Assembly: GCA_003508835.1 (NCBI GenBank)
Contig: PUFA01000311.1
Span: 682,001 to 746,000 of the forward strand
Source of the DNA: Eonycteris spelaea
Taxonomy: Eukaryota > Chordata > Mammalia > Chiroptera > Pteropodidae
DNA: 64,000 bases
Reading direction: 5' to 3'
The translations under genes and the position numbers were made by a program. Under the pieces are notes generated by a model. The model made no database searches. It saw only the letters and a program-made list of their open reading frames with translations, and was not told the DNA's origin. This document shows, in pieces, positions 27,301 to 34,260 of this stretch; position 1 is the stretch's first letter; the number at the start of each line of letters is the position of its first letter.

Positions 27301-29077
27301 ATTGACAAGGTCCTTGCAATCTATAAGGTCAACCAAGGGTTGCCTCGCCTAAAAAAAAATGTGCACTGGGGTTTTATTGTATGCTAGACATTGTTCTAAT
27401 TATAGTTAATCCTCATTATTCATGGAATCTAGTCCCCCCCCTCCCGTACCGTGAATGTTCCCACTCACCCACCTTTGGGAAGTATTCTTGTTCTTGGCCA
27501 TGGGGACTTCAAAAAGCGTATCATTTTCCTCAGTGTTCAATGGCCCTCATTTCCTCAGCCCCGTCTGCAGGTTGGACAGGTAACCACTTCCCTTTCATGG
27601 CTGCTGTTTTCCTGGGGGTTTGCCTTCCACTCCACTTGCCCCGCTCCCCAAGGTTAATAACTTCACCTGCCCTTATTTGAGATCTGAGGCTGCACAGAAA
27701 CCAGGAGCCAGTTGCCGATTGCTTTTACTCAGAGTTGTTACCACTGGTTTTGCTATATTATCCCAATTTACAGATGAGGAAGCTGAAGCCAGAGCGATTC
27801 CACAGTGATCATCCATGGCCAGTTCATGCCGTGCTGGGCTGACTTCCTGGACTATCTCCTTTTCTTGTCATGTTGCATGTGCTGGGGGGAAACATCAGCA
27901 ATTTTTAATATTAACTTAAGAAAAAGCAAGACACGAGTCAGTCTCTGCTGCCACCACCAAATACACCCCCTCCGGCCGTTTCTGATGGCCTCTGCTTGTG
28001 AGACATGTGGGTTTTGTTTTCTTTCTCCAGCAAAAGTAAAATTGTTCCCGGCGAAATGTGTCGGGGTGGTCTTTCTGGTGGCCTCCAAATGGCACAGACT
28101 CCCTAGTGACCTCTCCACCTTGTGTTGCAGCCTCATTATGTTTTACTTCATCGCCCTGGCCGGAGCGCACAAGCGGGTCGTCGATCAGCTCCGAGAGCAG
28201 CTGTCCCTGGTAAGGAAGGACACAGGTCCAGAGGGTCATGGCTGGGGACATTTAGCCAGGATACCAACAGAAAGTGGTCCTTTTCCCAGGAATGCTGCAG
28301 TGCCCCCTAAAACTCTGCCTTGGGGGGACCTCCTTTAACTTCATTCATTCACTGCCTCATTCATTCCTGGAGTGTATATGTTGAACACTATGTGTGCCTC
28401 ATACTGTGATGGGTACCGTGGTGAAGAAGGGAGACAAGATGGCTAAGTAGTTGAAGAAAGAAGATAAATTCTGATAGCGAAAACGGCTCTGAAGACAGTA
28501 GAAAAAGGTAGTTAGATGAGTGGGCCGTCTGCTGCTGCAGATGGTGGCCATGAAGGCCTCTTTGAGGAAGTGACACTGGATAGATGAGACTTGGACGACG
28601 AGAAGGAGCTGATTATGGGAGGCCTTGGAGGGGAGAGAAGCAGGCAGAGCTACAGCAGGGGGACTGAGCCTGGCACTCCTGGGGGCCGGGAGGAAGGATG
28701 GTGTGGCCGGAGAGGCAAGATGACGTGATGTTGGAATAGCAACCAGAGTCACAACATGGCCTGGGGCCTCTGGTCAGGCATTTGGGTAAAGTTCTGAGTG
28801 TGACAGGAAGCCACCGGGAGGTGTTGCGTGGAAGTCTTATGTGTGTCTTTAAAAGATGGTTGGCTGGTTCGGAGGCCATTACAATTGTCCAGTGTTCAGG
28901 ATCCTTCGCCTCCAGGCCCAAGAGGTAACTTACTAGGTTGAATTAATGCTAAATAATGACATTTGTTCCCAAATATGTTGAATGTGTTCTTGTACCGATT
29001 TCATGTTTTAGGAAAGTCGTGACAAACGTTATCTAATCCAGAAGCTCACAGAAGCCCAGAGGGAGACGAGGAACTGA
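106..29077 (+). CDS. TMC7: TMC7, transmembrane channel-like protein 7 (3' 15 coding exons; two single-base frame breaks)
   Basis: Fifteen exons with GT-AG borders encode the TMC7 protein from about residue 23 to the stop (exons 2-16 of the mammalian gene). The cytosolic N-terminus (exons 2-3) is followed by about ten hydrophobic segments. The TMC-family signature starting CWET and containing GQEMYKL lies in the exon at 20269. TMC proteins share the TMEM16/OSCA-like fold. TMC1/2 are hair-cell mechanotransduction subunits; TMC7 is less well understood, and mouse work links it to sperm acrosome formation (recalled, not seen here). The exon sum is 2103 nt; two more bases would give 700 residues plus stop, matching human TMC7 (723 aa) once the missing first exon is added. 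The breaks are near 4120 and near 26428. Identity is certain; whether the gene is functional is not. Confidence 0.93.
1015..1385 (-). mobile_element. LINE-1 fragment, antisense
   Basis: Reverse-orientation LINE-1 3' sequence: gctgaatgacattccacg, catctgtcgatggacgttc, agtgggattgccgggtca. Typical old L1M piece in TMC7 intron 2. Confidence 0.75.
1413..1561 (+). CDS. TMC7: TMC7 coding exon 3
   Basis: The acceptor ends ttttaatgcag and the donor is gtacca. It encodes a charged, Trp-rich stretch ([16 protein letters not shown], then a segment ending EDIRSIE), the conserved pre-TM1 cytosolic helix region of TMC proteins. It starts by completing the split Arg codon and ends with one base of a Gly codon. 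An 11-base C run (1588-1598) lies just inside the next intron. Confidence 0.93.
2040..2375 (+). mobile_element. ERVL-MaLR solo LTR (MLT1A-like)
   Basis: Matches the MLT1A-type LTR along its length: gctgctgtgacaaagtacta, cttctcactgtgtcctcaca, cccatcctcatgacctcatc, ggggtttagggctccatcat. Non-coding remnant. Confidence 0.75.
2640..2690. repeat. Poly-T tract
   Basis: Eighteen or so consecutive T residues at about 2668-2686, within a TMC7 intron. Confidence 0.8.
2818..3035 (-). mobile_element. MIR SINE, reverse
   Basis: tattagctcagttaatcctc, gctcagagaagttaaaacac and agaatttgaacccaggccat are MIR consensus pieces in reverse orientation. Confidence 0.75.
3375..3850 (+). mobile_element. LINE-1 ORF2 fragment, sense
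   Basis: Contains tatctcaatagatacagaaa, agcattggtacaattcaact and gaatggtgctgagtcaatta, decayed L1 ORF2 sequence with stops. It lies immediately upstream of TMC7 exon 4. Confidence 0.75.
3972..4138 (+). CDS. TMC7: TMC7 coding exon 4 (TM1), with apparent 1-base deletion
   Basis: Acceptor ttcctccccag, donor gtgagt. It encodes [15 protein letters not shown] followed by transmembrane helix 1 ([19 protein letters not shown]) and the start of the first luminal loop (KITNSSFVL). The length is 167 nt, but the reading frame of the next exon requires 168. After FVL the annotated frame reads FPPKPW. A shift by one base reads (I)PSKAVD, which aligns with the expected loop and joins correctly to the next exon. 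A base is therefore missing at about 4120-4121. Confidence 0.9.
4235..4600 (+). mobile_element. LTR-type remnant (ERVL-MaLR-like)
   Basis: ggctaggttatgctgcagaa, then ccaaagcaagtcacttggcc resemble MLT1-class LTRs. The subfamily is uncertain. Confidence 0.5.
5000..5460. mobile_element. MIR fragments with AT-rich filler
   Basis: gtgcctaccgtgtgtcacg to cattttacagataaa (5027-5090) and gtgctcagtaaatggcagctg (5415-5436) are MIR/L2-type pieces. The 5210-5400 interval between them is AT-rich and unassigned. Confidence 0.5.
5780..6140 (-). mobile_element. L2 LINE 3' end, reverse
   Basis: tgtttattgagcacctactg, catgccaggccctgagccag is the reverse complement of the L2 terminus. The match decays toward 6140. 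Confidence 0.7.
6170..6375 (-). mobile_element. hAT-Charlie MITE (MER58-like)
   Basis: ttggcaaacttttcctgtaa, agggccagatagtaaata and gccagagttggcccac are the two ends and body of the common mammalian hAT element. The family name is from memory. Confidence 0.7.
6430..6655 (+). mobile_element. L2 LINE 3' end
   Basis: gtgagcttttcaagggcagg, tatctccagcatctacctgg and gaatgaataaac match the L2 terminus in sense orientation. Confidence 0.7.
6800..7185 (-). mobile_element. LTR remnant, reverse (ERVL-MaLR-like)
   Basis: Ends ttaagtcgctgagacttcga, ggttatttgttacgcagcg, the typical reversed end of MLT1-class LTRs. Not coding. Confidence 0.6.
7718..7800 (+). CDS. TMC7: TMC7 coding exon 5
   Basis: Acceptor gtttttccag, donor gtaagt. 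In the conserved frame it encodes [20 protein letters not shown] and then IDLLSGT, part of the loop between TM1 and TM2. In the frame actually delivered by the preceding exon it hits a TAA stop at 7742-7744, early enough that nonsense-mediated decay would be expected. Confidence 0.92.
8477..8661 (-). mobile_element. MER20 DNA transposon, reverse
   Basis: Starts cagggtttctcaacttggca and ends cacccctgcttgagaacact, with ctgtcctgtgcgttgtggga inside: MER20 over nearly its full length. Confidence 0.85.
8830..8970 (-). mobile_element. MIR SINE, reverse
   Basis: actcgcccaaggtcacactg and gggatcaaatccagaactgc are MIR core pieces in reverse orientation. Confidence 0.65.
9970..11640 (-). mobile_element. 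LINE-1 3' portion, antisense
   Basis: A long, continuous reverse-orientation L1 remnant: agctttattgagatggaatt, tgttgatccatttatgatgg, gaataatgctacgatgaaca, ttctcccattctttgcattg, tccaactttgttctttttca. Decayed, no intact ORF2. It contains a (GTTT)n stretch at about 11055-11080. It fills the intron before TMC7 exon 6. Confidence 0.85.
11819..11964 (+). CDS. TMC7: TMC7 coding exon 6 (loop and TM2)
   Basis: Acceptor ggctttgtttcag, donor gtaaag. It encodes [20 protein letters not shown], a glycosylation-type NFT site, and a hydrophobic helix ([19 protein letters not shown]) ending KR. The frame is intact. It follows directly after an antisense LINE-1 remnant that fills most of the preceding intron. 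Confidence 0.93.
12690..13020 (+). mobile_element. LTR-like interspersed repeat
   Basis: gggttcagccatcttcagca, cctggaagtcatgtgcatca and ctaactgcaagagaggctgg resemble a common mammalian LTR family also seen at 17060-17390. Class uncertain. Confidence 0.45.
13892..13907. repeat. 16-bp perfect palindrome
   Basis: GATGATGATCATCATC follows an AT-rich (AATTTAACTTAAATTAAATT-type) stretch. It may simply be a microsatellite junction. Confidence 0.9.
13965..14120 (+). mobile_element. MER5A hAT element
   Basis: ggtctcagaatcattatgga, ggaatctgcatttgagaaaa and ggtggttctgataca match MER5A in sense orientation. Confidence 0.75.
14380..14910 (-). mobile_element. L2 LINE, reverse
   Basis: aagtcatttattcattcact, caaaggccctgaggcaggag and gagtggccatatgggatcag are reversed L2 landmarks spread over 500 nt, just upstream of TMC7 exon 7. 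Confidence 0.75.
15100..15247 (+). CDS. TMC7: TMC7 coding exon 7
   Basis: Acceptor tgggttcag, donor gtgagt. It encodes [20 protein letters not shown] and then [20 protein letters not shown], a highly conserved cytosolic TMC segment. The frame is open beyond the donor into the intron, but homology stops at YELR. Confidence 0.94.
16020..16440 (+). mobile_element. LINE-1 3' UTR, sense
   Basis: ctgagtgaaataagtcagac, agagaaagataaataccata and a terminal caatgtcctgaaactaattt match the L1 3' end. Confidence 0.85.
16566..16739 (+). CDS. TMC7: TMC7 coding exon 8 (TM3)
   Basis: Acceptor ggtcctcag, donor gtaagg. It encodes an acidic/basic helix ([20 protein letters not shown]) and then transmembrane helix 3 ([20 protein letters not shown]). 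In phase at both ends, no stop. Confidence 0.94.
17060..17390 (+). mobile_element. LTR-like interspersed repeat
   Basis: ggctctgccatccttagggt, ccctagtcacatgctgtacc and tagctgcaagggagtcctga resemble the family at 12690-13020. Class uncertain. Confidence 0.45.
17834..17991 (+). CDS. TMC7: TMC7 coding exon 9 (TM4)
   Basis: Acceptor cctcatag, donor gtaatg. It encodes [20 protein letters not shown] followed by [20 protein letters not shown], helix 4, one of the pore-lining region helices by family analogy. Frame intact. Confidence 0.94.
18640..18950 (-). mobile_element. Old LINE-1-type fragment, reverse
   Basis: agaaagtttcgaacagaacg, ttttaagcagatctcaggcg and cataaccgtcatgacc-type sequence recall L1M elements in reverse. 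Strongly decayed. Confidence 0.45.
19725..19900 (-). mobile_element. LINE-1 3' fragment, antisense
   Basis: gcataaaatttaccatttta, aagtgtacgactcggtggca and gagccaccatcaccaccg are L1 antisense landmarks, ending about 100 nt before TMC7 exon 10. Confidence 0.75.
19996..20113 (+). CDS. TMC7: TMC7 coding exon 10 (TM5)
   Basis: Acceptor tcttcccgcag, donor gtgagc. It encodes [20 protein letters not shown] and a Cys-rich luminal stretch ([19 protein letters not shown]), the conserved cysteine cluster preceding the TMC signature. Confidence 0.94.
20269..20366 (+). CDS. TMC7: TMC7 coding exon 11 (TMC signature, TM6)
   Basis: Acceptor ggttgcag, donor gtaagt. It starts with the family signature [13 protein letters not shown] and continues into helix 6 ([19 protein letters not shown]). 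The intron before it is only 155 nt. This exon is the best single diagnostic of the TMC family in the window. Confidence 0.95.
20690..20830 (+). mobile_element. MIR SINE
   Basis: ttcaagccccagcactgcta, ccttgggcgagtgatttaag and gcaatggggagagtggcagt match MIR in sense orientation. Confidence 0.75.
21640..21835 (-). mobile_element. MIR SINE, reverse
   Basis: cattccagatgagaaaaatg and agaactgagacttggacccg are reversed MIR. Confidence 0.65.
21987..22173 (+). CDS. TMC7: TMC7 coding exon 12 (TM7-TM8)
   Basis: Acceptor tctctttccag, donor gtaagg. It encodes [20 protein letters not shown], then [20 protein letters not shown] and a second hydrophobic run ([19 protein letters not shown]). This is part of the TMC Pfam core. 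Frame intact. Confidence 0.95.
22890..23035 (-). mobile_element. MIR SINE, reverse
   Basis: gtccagagaggttaagtaac, tggtccaaggtcacacagct is classic reversed MIR. Confidence 0.85.
24066..24196 (+). CDS. TMC7: TMC7 coding exon 13 (TM9)
   Basis: Acceptor ctccttttag, donor gtaagt. It encodes [20 protein letters not shown] followed by helix 9 ([20 protein letters not shown]). Ends with two bases of a split codon. Frame intact. Confidence 0.94.
24801..24991 (-). mobile_element. hAT-Charlie MITE (MER58-like), full length
   Basis: Starts cagaggtcggcagacttttt and ends ttgccaatccctg, with gtgttccaataaaactttat and gggccagatttggcccatgg inside. Full-length copy with recognisable terminal inverted repeats. 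Confidence 0.85.
25060..26060 (-). mobile_element. Old LINE-1 debris, antisense
   Basis: Several reverse-orientation pieces: gcagaggtaaccactaaaaa; taaatacttgagcatgcagc, tcctgaaaataagaacattc; caaatttctcccattgtccc. Individual boundaries are not resolvable by eye. Confidence 0.65.
26351..26505 (+). CDS. TMC7: TMC7 coding exon 14 (luminal loop, start of TM10), with apparent 1-base deletion
   Basis: Acceptor gtcctggcag, donor gtgagt. It begins [20 protein letters not shown] and PKTVST in the incoming frame. From about 26428 the homology continues only in the next frame ([20 protein letters not shown], then FFMII), and that frame joins exon 15 correctly. A T appears to be missing in the ACTTCC stretch (expected ACTTTCC). 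In the uncorrected frame a TGA occurs at 26496-26498. The length is 155 nt instead of 156. Confidence 0.9.
26590..27060 (+). mobile_element. Two MIR SINEs
   Basis: The first (26590-26750): gagcctctctgagcctcact, cccagtgcctgatgta. The second (26815-27060): gcttgaaccccagccctgcc, gttgtgtgaccttagatcat, acctgtaaaatgggataagg. Both are sense; the 5S SINE follows 100 nt later. Confidence 0.75.
27157..27358 (+). mobile_element. 5S rRNA-derived SINE (MEG-RS/RL-like)
   Basis: 27157-27274 follows 5S rRNA almost end to end, including gaagctaagcagggtcgggc and gggagaccacctaggaag (the internal Pol III control region). Next come about 75 nt of unrelated tail and an A9 run at 27351-27359. A target-site duplication flanks it: ATGTGCAGCTGAGG at 27143-27156 against ATGTGCACTGGGG from 27359. 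This is a retroposed SINE, not a 5S gene. The family name is by analogy with fruit-bat SINEs. Confidence 0.85.
28131..28209 (+). CDS. TMC7: TMC7 coding exon 15 (TM10)
   Basis: Acceptor tgtgttgcag, donor gtaagg. It encodes the last helix and basic follow-on ([20 protein letters not shown], then REQLSL). Frame intact relative to the conserved protein. Confidence 0.94.
28340..28880 (-). mobile_element. L2 LINE, reverse
   Basis: ttcattcactgcctcattca, aggcctctttgaggaagtga and acaggaagccaccgggaggt follow the reversed L2 order over more than 500 nt between TMC7 exons 15 and 16. Confidence 0.75.
29012..29077 (+). CDS. TMC7: TMC7 terminal coding exon 16 with stop
   Basis: Acceptor tcatgttttag. It encodes the C-terminal cytosolic helix [20 protein letters not shown] plus N, then TGA at 29075-29077. 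The position and length fit the mammalian TMC7 C-terminus. Confidence 0.93.
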   Translation, partial: ESRDKRYLIQKLTEAQRETRN

Positions 29078-30802
29078 GCAGACCGATGGTGAAGATGTCG
29101 CCGTGTGTTACTTATAAGCTGACTCACTGACCTGCCGAGGCTGCAAAGCACACACTGGGTTTTGAGCGAATGCAGCTCCAGTGACCGTGTTTACATAACC
29201 CAGTCCCTGCTGAGGGCTTTTAGTGACTTAGAAAAGCAGGTTCAAAACCACGTCTTTGCCTGTTGACCAGCTGCTCAGTGACTCTACCAAAAAAAACAAA
29301 ACTGACTTATGAAGCTTTTATACCAAAAAATGGAGGAAGAGAGACCTTTTATATTTGTAAAAGCGTCTATGTGCTGTCTTTTAAACTGTGGGCCATCCTG
29401 CCAGATAGTTCTTTTAAACCAGGTTCTAGGTTTCAGCTGAGAAGTGTTCCTTAAGAAGTAGTGACCTGTTTGAATGGTTCTGTAGACTTCAAATGAGACC
29501 TGATTTTTTTTTTTTTTAATGAAGAGAAAGCTTTGAATCATGATTTTTGGAACAGACAGTGGGAACATGTAATTTAAACGATGTGGTAGTGATATGTGAC
29601 GAAAGCCATTACTGCCTTGTGAGTGTGAGTCTCAGAATGCCCTAGAATAAATAAGCCTTATGAGGAGAGGGATTGCTTAGGATGGCAGCATTGATTTCTT
29701 AGCTTCCTGGGCATTTTGCTGCCACCTTATATTCAGGGGAAAGCTACCTTAGAGGGGCCGAGTATCCGCAAGCCTTCCGTTCCCTCCTGGCGCTGAGTTC
29801 AGAGGCTTGGCAGAGGGCCCTGTGCCGTCAGAATTAAGAAGCAGACAAAATTTGTCTTTCACTCTTCCAAATGCCACTTACCTTCCTGCACCGAGGTCTC
29901 TATTTCTGAAGGACACTCTCGTTTCAGAGCCAGGCTGGAAAGGGCTGTTGAGTGTTTATTTGGGTCGTGTGTGTATGTGCTTAAGTGTTTTGGGGATGTG
30001 GGCTGCAGCTCTGCCTGTTAATCCAGCCAGCCTGAGCCAGTGTACCAAACTAGACTCAATACCGGTTTCTTAACTACACATGTCCTTACTTTTTAAGGGC
30101 TATCATTGGTTTACTTGTGCTTAAAATTTTAAATGCACATGCCTTTATGTTACCAAGCATGTAGAGTGGCTCAAGATTTCATCACAGTAAAAACTATGTG
30201 CAATAAATACCTCATCATAAGCTCACCAAAATTGATAGCTCTGAACCTTTTAATATAAGCCTAAGTTATTATTTAATGGAATCTGTTTTCATTTTTATAT
30301 CTTCAGAATCTTTTTCAAAGTACTTTAGTTTTGCGATGGGCCGTTTGAGGCTTCTTTATTTTCACTGGCTCTAAACCTTTCCTGGGGAACTGTAGACTTT
30401 TTGGGCTGGGTGAAGGTTTTAGAAAGCCACTGCTTATGTTAAGAGCGTTTCCCACCCTCTCAACCCCCCATTACTCAAAATGATTACCTCTTTGCTCTGA
30501 GGAGCAAAGCAAGCTTACCGTAGCTTATACATTTCTGTACACTTGTCCCTTGTCAGACACAAAGTCGGCATTAACAAGGGATGTTTTTGTGCCTGTGAGA
30601 CCAATGATCTTTTCAAACTTTTCCTGGCTGGTTAAGGTTTATGACTTTCTAAGTCTAATAATAACTAGCATCATGGAATTTTGAGTAAACAAACATTCAT
30701 TCCGCCCTCACTTTGAAAACATTCTAACTGCTGGCATTTCTCCCTAGTGTATTTATATGTATAATGTTCTCGCCTTCACCATGCTGCCGAGGGCAGTAAC
30801 AT

Positions 30803-30858
<56 letters not shown>

Positions 30859-31062
30859 AGACAGAGATGGAAGCTCTCTTTTCTTTCCTATTATAAAACT
30901 GATACTGAAACATGCTAATTTATTTGTTTTAGTTAAATGCTGCTATTTTGCATACCTCTTGAACGTTTTAATATGTTTTGATACCTTTAACAACTTCAAG
31001 TGATGTCTGTATAATGGTTAAAGTGCAGCGCAATAACCAATGTGCATTAAAACTACTGAGTA
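29078..31062 (+). other. TMC7: Probable TMC7 3' untranslated region
   Basis: About 2 kb after the stop contains no recognisable LINE, SINE or LTR piece, unlike its surroundings, which fits an exonic 3' UTR. Candidate polyadenylation hexamers are AATAAA at 29646-29651, AATAAA at 30202-30207 and ATTAAA near 31046-31051. The last, after which LINE-1 debris resumes at about 31.2 kb, is the likeliest end of the longest transcript. A pure TG repeat sits inside at about 30808-30857. The extent is inferred. Confidence 0.6.
30808..30857 (+). repeat. (TG)n microsatellite in the probable TMC7 3' UTR
   Basis: About 25 uninterrupted TG dinucleotides. If transcribed it would form a UG-repeat tract, the kind bound by TDP-43 and CELF proteins. 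Likely length-polymorphic. Confidence 0.95.
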
Positions 31063-31224
31063 AACAGTCTTGGTTCTTCAACGTGATTGCATATATTTGA
31101 CTTCGCAGAGAGAGGTTTCTCGTCAGCAGAAAACAACAATTTGTAGAGTTGCTCTTGGCCTGTTCCTAGAAACCGAGACGAAGGAAGTGTTTAATTATAG
31201 GAAATCATCAGATAAGTGCTTTTA

Positions 31225-33290
31225 AGACTCCTTGGCTCTGTTAAAGCCGAGGGGGTATATGTGTGTTTTAAACTTAAAAGACATAAAATTATTTCCAGCA
31301 TTCTCCATCCTAGCCTTGCAGAGGGAACCACTGCTAATGATGTCTATTTTATTCTCCCAGAAAATTATAATACATGTTCGAGCAGATATATATATGTGAA
31401 ATATATACTTCTGAGCTTCTCCCTTTTTTCCTCCTTAATAACATGTTGAAGATCTTCCCATATAAGTAGCCACTACATTCTTTTTAATGGCTATATAGCG
31501 TTCCATCATATCGATGCATACATCCATAACGACTTGCTCATTGCTGGGTATTTAGTTTTCAGCCTCCCGACCCTCTGCCACCTTTTCCGTTAAAGACAGT
31601 GGGAGCTGGGATTTCAAAAGTCCCTGAGAGCGTTTTTCTGTTTCTCTGCTCTGCCCTGTTTTGCTACAGGCGCTTGTCCTTTTTCAAGGCAGCCCTCCAC
31701 ATTCTTGCAATCACAAAATATTCTTATCCAGAAAAAGAGAAGAATCCAGTTAGGTGAGTCTTTAGTTTGTATTAACTCTTAAGGTGGCCAAGAAAATTCC
31801 TGCAGCTATATTCTAATTGTGGCTAACTACTTGGGCAAGTATTGAAGTAGAAAGGAATTAATTTTGATAGGGTGGCACTGTAAGATCTGATTACTAAGAA
31901 GAAAGAACTTCTGATGTATCTTTTTTATATAGGGTATGGCTTTACTAGTAAATCCCGTTTGCAGTATTTTCTTTCCAGCACACGGGATGTGCTTGGGACA
32001 TGGAATGACTTGAACTTGCTTGTGTAATTTTGTACAGATTACTTCACCTTTCTGGGATAAAGGTCACGTATCCACAAATGGAAAAATAAGATATATATTC
32101 ATTTTTATTTTTAAGGATTGAATTAGGGAAAAATAGGCTTTGTGTTTTTATCATTGTTTTCTCATTATAAAAATACTTGTTATAGAAAAGGTGGAGAACA
32201 TTGAAAACTACAGAGAAAAAAGGTAAAAATTGTATAAACATTTGTGGGCAGCCACTGTTAATCTTGGAAAAATTCCTTTTAAGATAGGAATTACAGGGGG
32301 AGGGAGGGAGGATGAGAGGAAGAAAAAGAATGTTGGTATTCACATTTTTCACTTAACATAAGTGTTTTCTTCTGTTATCAAAAGTTCGTTATAAACATTT
32401 CAATGGGCTACATAATATTAACGTCATACAGACAAATCTTTTTAAACATTCCTGTGCTGCTTAACATTTTCTTTCCAAATTTTCCTGATAATAAATAACA
32501 GGGACATCCATAAATCTGTCAACATTTTTTTTTCTTAGAGACAAGAGACCTAGGAGTAAAATTACAGCAAAGGTTTAGAACATTTTAAGGCTTTTGAGAG
32601 CCAGATTTATACTTTTGGGGAGACATACATGAAACTGTTACATCACCCTCACTTTCACTAAGTATTTGGGTTTAAAAAGCTATACAATAGTTCATCATAA
32701 TTTTAAATTATTGCAGTGTATTAATTTGAAAATAGCAACTTCAATTATTTTACAATAGCAGTATATCCTAAATTTTTTATAGTAACTTAGATAAAAGACA
32801 TTTATGTATGTGTGTGTGCATGTGTAAAATCAAAGAGTGTAAAGTAGAAAATGAAAGCCCCCTTCTCACAATTCCCACCCTCTGAAGTTACCAATACTAA
32901 ATGTTTTGTTATATATCACTTCCAGGTATGCAGCTTTGATTATTTTTGCTCTCACGTACACACTTTACGCATTTGAAAAATTATTTCCATTGGATACATC
33001 CCTAGAAGTAGGATTGCTATATCAGCGGATATGCATTTTTAAAACATTTCTAACAAAAAAATTTTCCTTAACACTTCATTTTTAGAGCAGTTTTAGATTC
33101 AAAGCAAAATTGAGAGGAAGGTACAAGGATTTCCTATAACCCCTACCCCACATATACACAGCCCTTCCCTCTTTATCAACATCCCTACCAGAGTGGTACA
33201 TTTGTTACAAGTGATAAACCTACATTGACACATTGGTTATGCACTTTTAAAAGTATGATGGATGTTGCTAAATCTCCTCACACCATCCCC
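31225..33290 (-). mobile_element. Intergenic LINE-1 debris between TMC7 and COQ7
   Basis: Reverse-orientation L1 pieces: gaaccactgctaatgatgtc and atggctatatagcgttccat (31310-31500); acatccctagaagtaggatt (32996-33015); agcagttttagattcaaagc and catccctaccagagtggtac (33090-33200). The 31580-32080 part is unassigned. No ORF of note. Confidence 0.7.
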
Positions 33291-33639
33291 AAGAAACCAA
33301 TTTGCACCAATATAAGCACACAGCAACAGTTGAAATGGACAGAAAAAAAATACACATTTTCCGTAGAAAACCTAAACACAGAAAACAACTAGGAAGGAAT
33401 TTTAAGTCATCTGTCAGCCCAATGCCTGGAGATAACACTATTGGTCACGTGGTAAACTTAATTTCAGCATGTAATTTCTACTATTTTAAAGTGGATGTGG
33501 GATACAAATAGAGAAAAAATCTTCCACGTTGCTAAAGCAGAAGGTGGTTGTGCCAATAAATAATTTCCTCATAATCCTCTTTCCCAGGAATTTAGGTGAG
33601 GAAATCTACCTTGTCGGGATCTTTGAAAGAACAAGTTAG

Positions 33640-33891
33640 CATCCTCATCTCCATGGCAACTCAAGAGTCGTTCACCGCTGTCGAACTTCTGAGTGATTGA
33701 TAGCGACCGCATCCAATAGAATCTTTGCATTCGCTGTTTCCAACCAATCGAATGGAAGCAGGGGTCGGGACGTTTCCGCCAATGCAAATGCGGGTAGCGC
33801 TCTCCTTACGTGAGTTGTGCGTCATCAGTCAGCCGCAAGGGCAGGCTTGGCCCGCTTCTCTCACGAGCGTGGTTGCTCTGTTGTCGCGGCA
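33640..33891 (+). promoter_or_regulatory. COQ7: COQ7 promoter with CCAAT boxes
   Basis: No TATA box is near the start codon. Three same-strand CCAAT boxes lie at 33713-33717, 33744-33748 and 33779-33783 (NF-Y type). The last overlaps an octamer ATGCAAAT at 33782-33789. An RFX-like half site CCATGGCAAC lies at 33651-33660, and CRE-like TTACGTGAG and TGCGTCATCA lie at 33807-33825. This looks like a housekeeping promoter; the start site is probably about 33.8 kb. Confidence 0.75.
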
Positions 33892-34260
33892 ATGAGCTGC
33901 GCCGGAGCGGTGGCGTCCCGCTCCCTGTGGCCGGTGCGCACCCGCGGCGGCCCCCGGACGCTTTCAGGTAAAGGGGGAGCGCGGCCGCCACCGTGCGCTG
34001 GGCCGGCTAGTCAGGGAAGTTTCGCCACGGGTTTGGACCGGAGAGGTCACGGGGGACGCGTTAAATACGTCACAGGGCTGCGACGGAGCGCGACTTGTGG
34101 CTTGAAACCCAGGGGCGCCGGCGGCGGGGTGCGATGCGTCTGAGACGCGGGTGGTTTTCCGCAGTGACGCTCTGGGGCGGCCGCACAGGGTTGGCGCGTT
34201 GGGGAACTGCACACCTGTGCCGTGAGGTCACTGCAGTGTGTGGTCGGCGTTCCGGGCTGA
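33760..34260. promoter_or_regulatory. CpG island over COQ7 exon 1
   Basis: Dense CpG dinucleotides (gcgccggagcgg, ggccgcc and similar) span the promoter, exon 1 and the first 300 nt of intron 1. CpG is strongly depleted on either side. This is the only promoter-type island with an associated gene in the window, and it may support divergent transcription toward TMC7. Confidence 0.85.
33892..33967 (+). CDS. COQ7: COQ7 exon 1 (coding part)
   Basis: Starts ATGAGCTGCGCCGG ([14 protein letters not shown]) in context gcggcaATGa and ends at CTTTCAG before donor gtaaag. It encodes the targeting presequence and is the least conserved part. The frame is open upstream to at least 33817 but without an ATG. 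Confidence 0.93.

Noticed and set aside
27805..28338. 177-codon ORF
   Set aside because: Covers TMC7 exon 15 in a different frame; intronic remainder has no homology.
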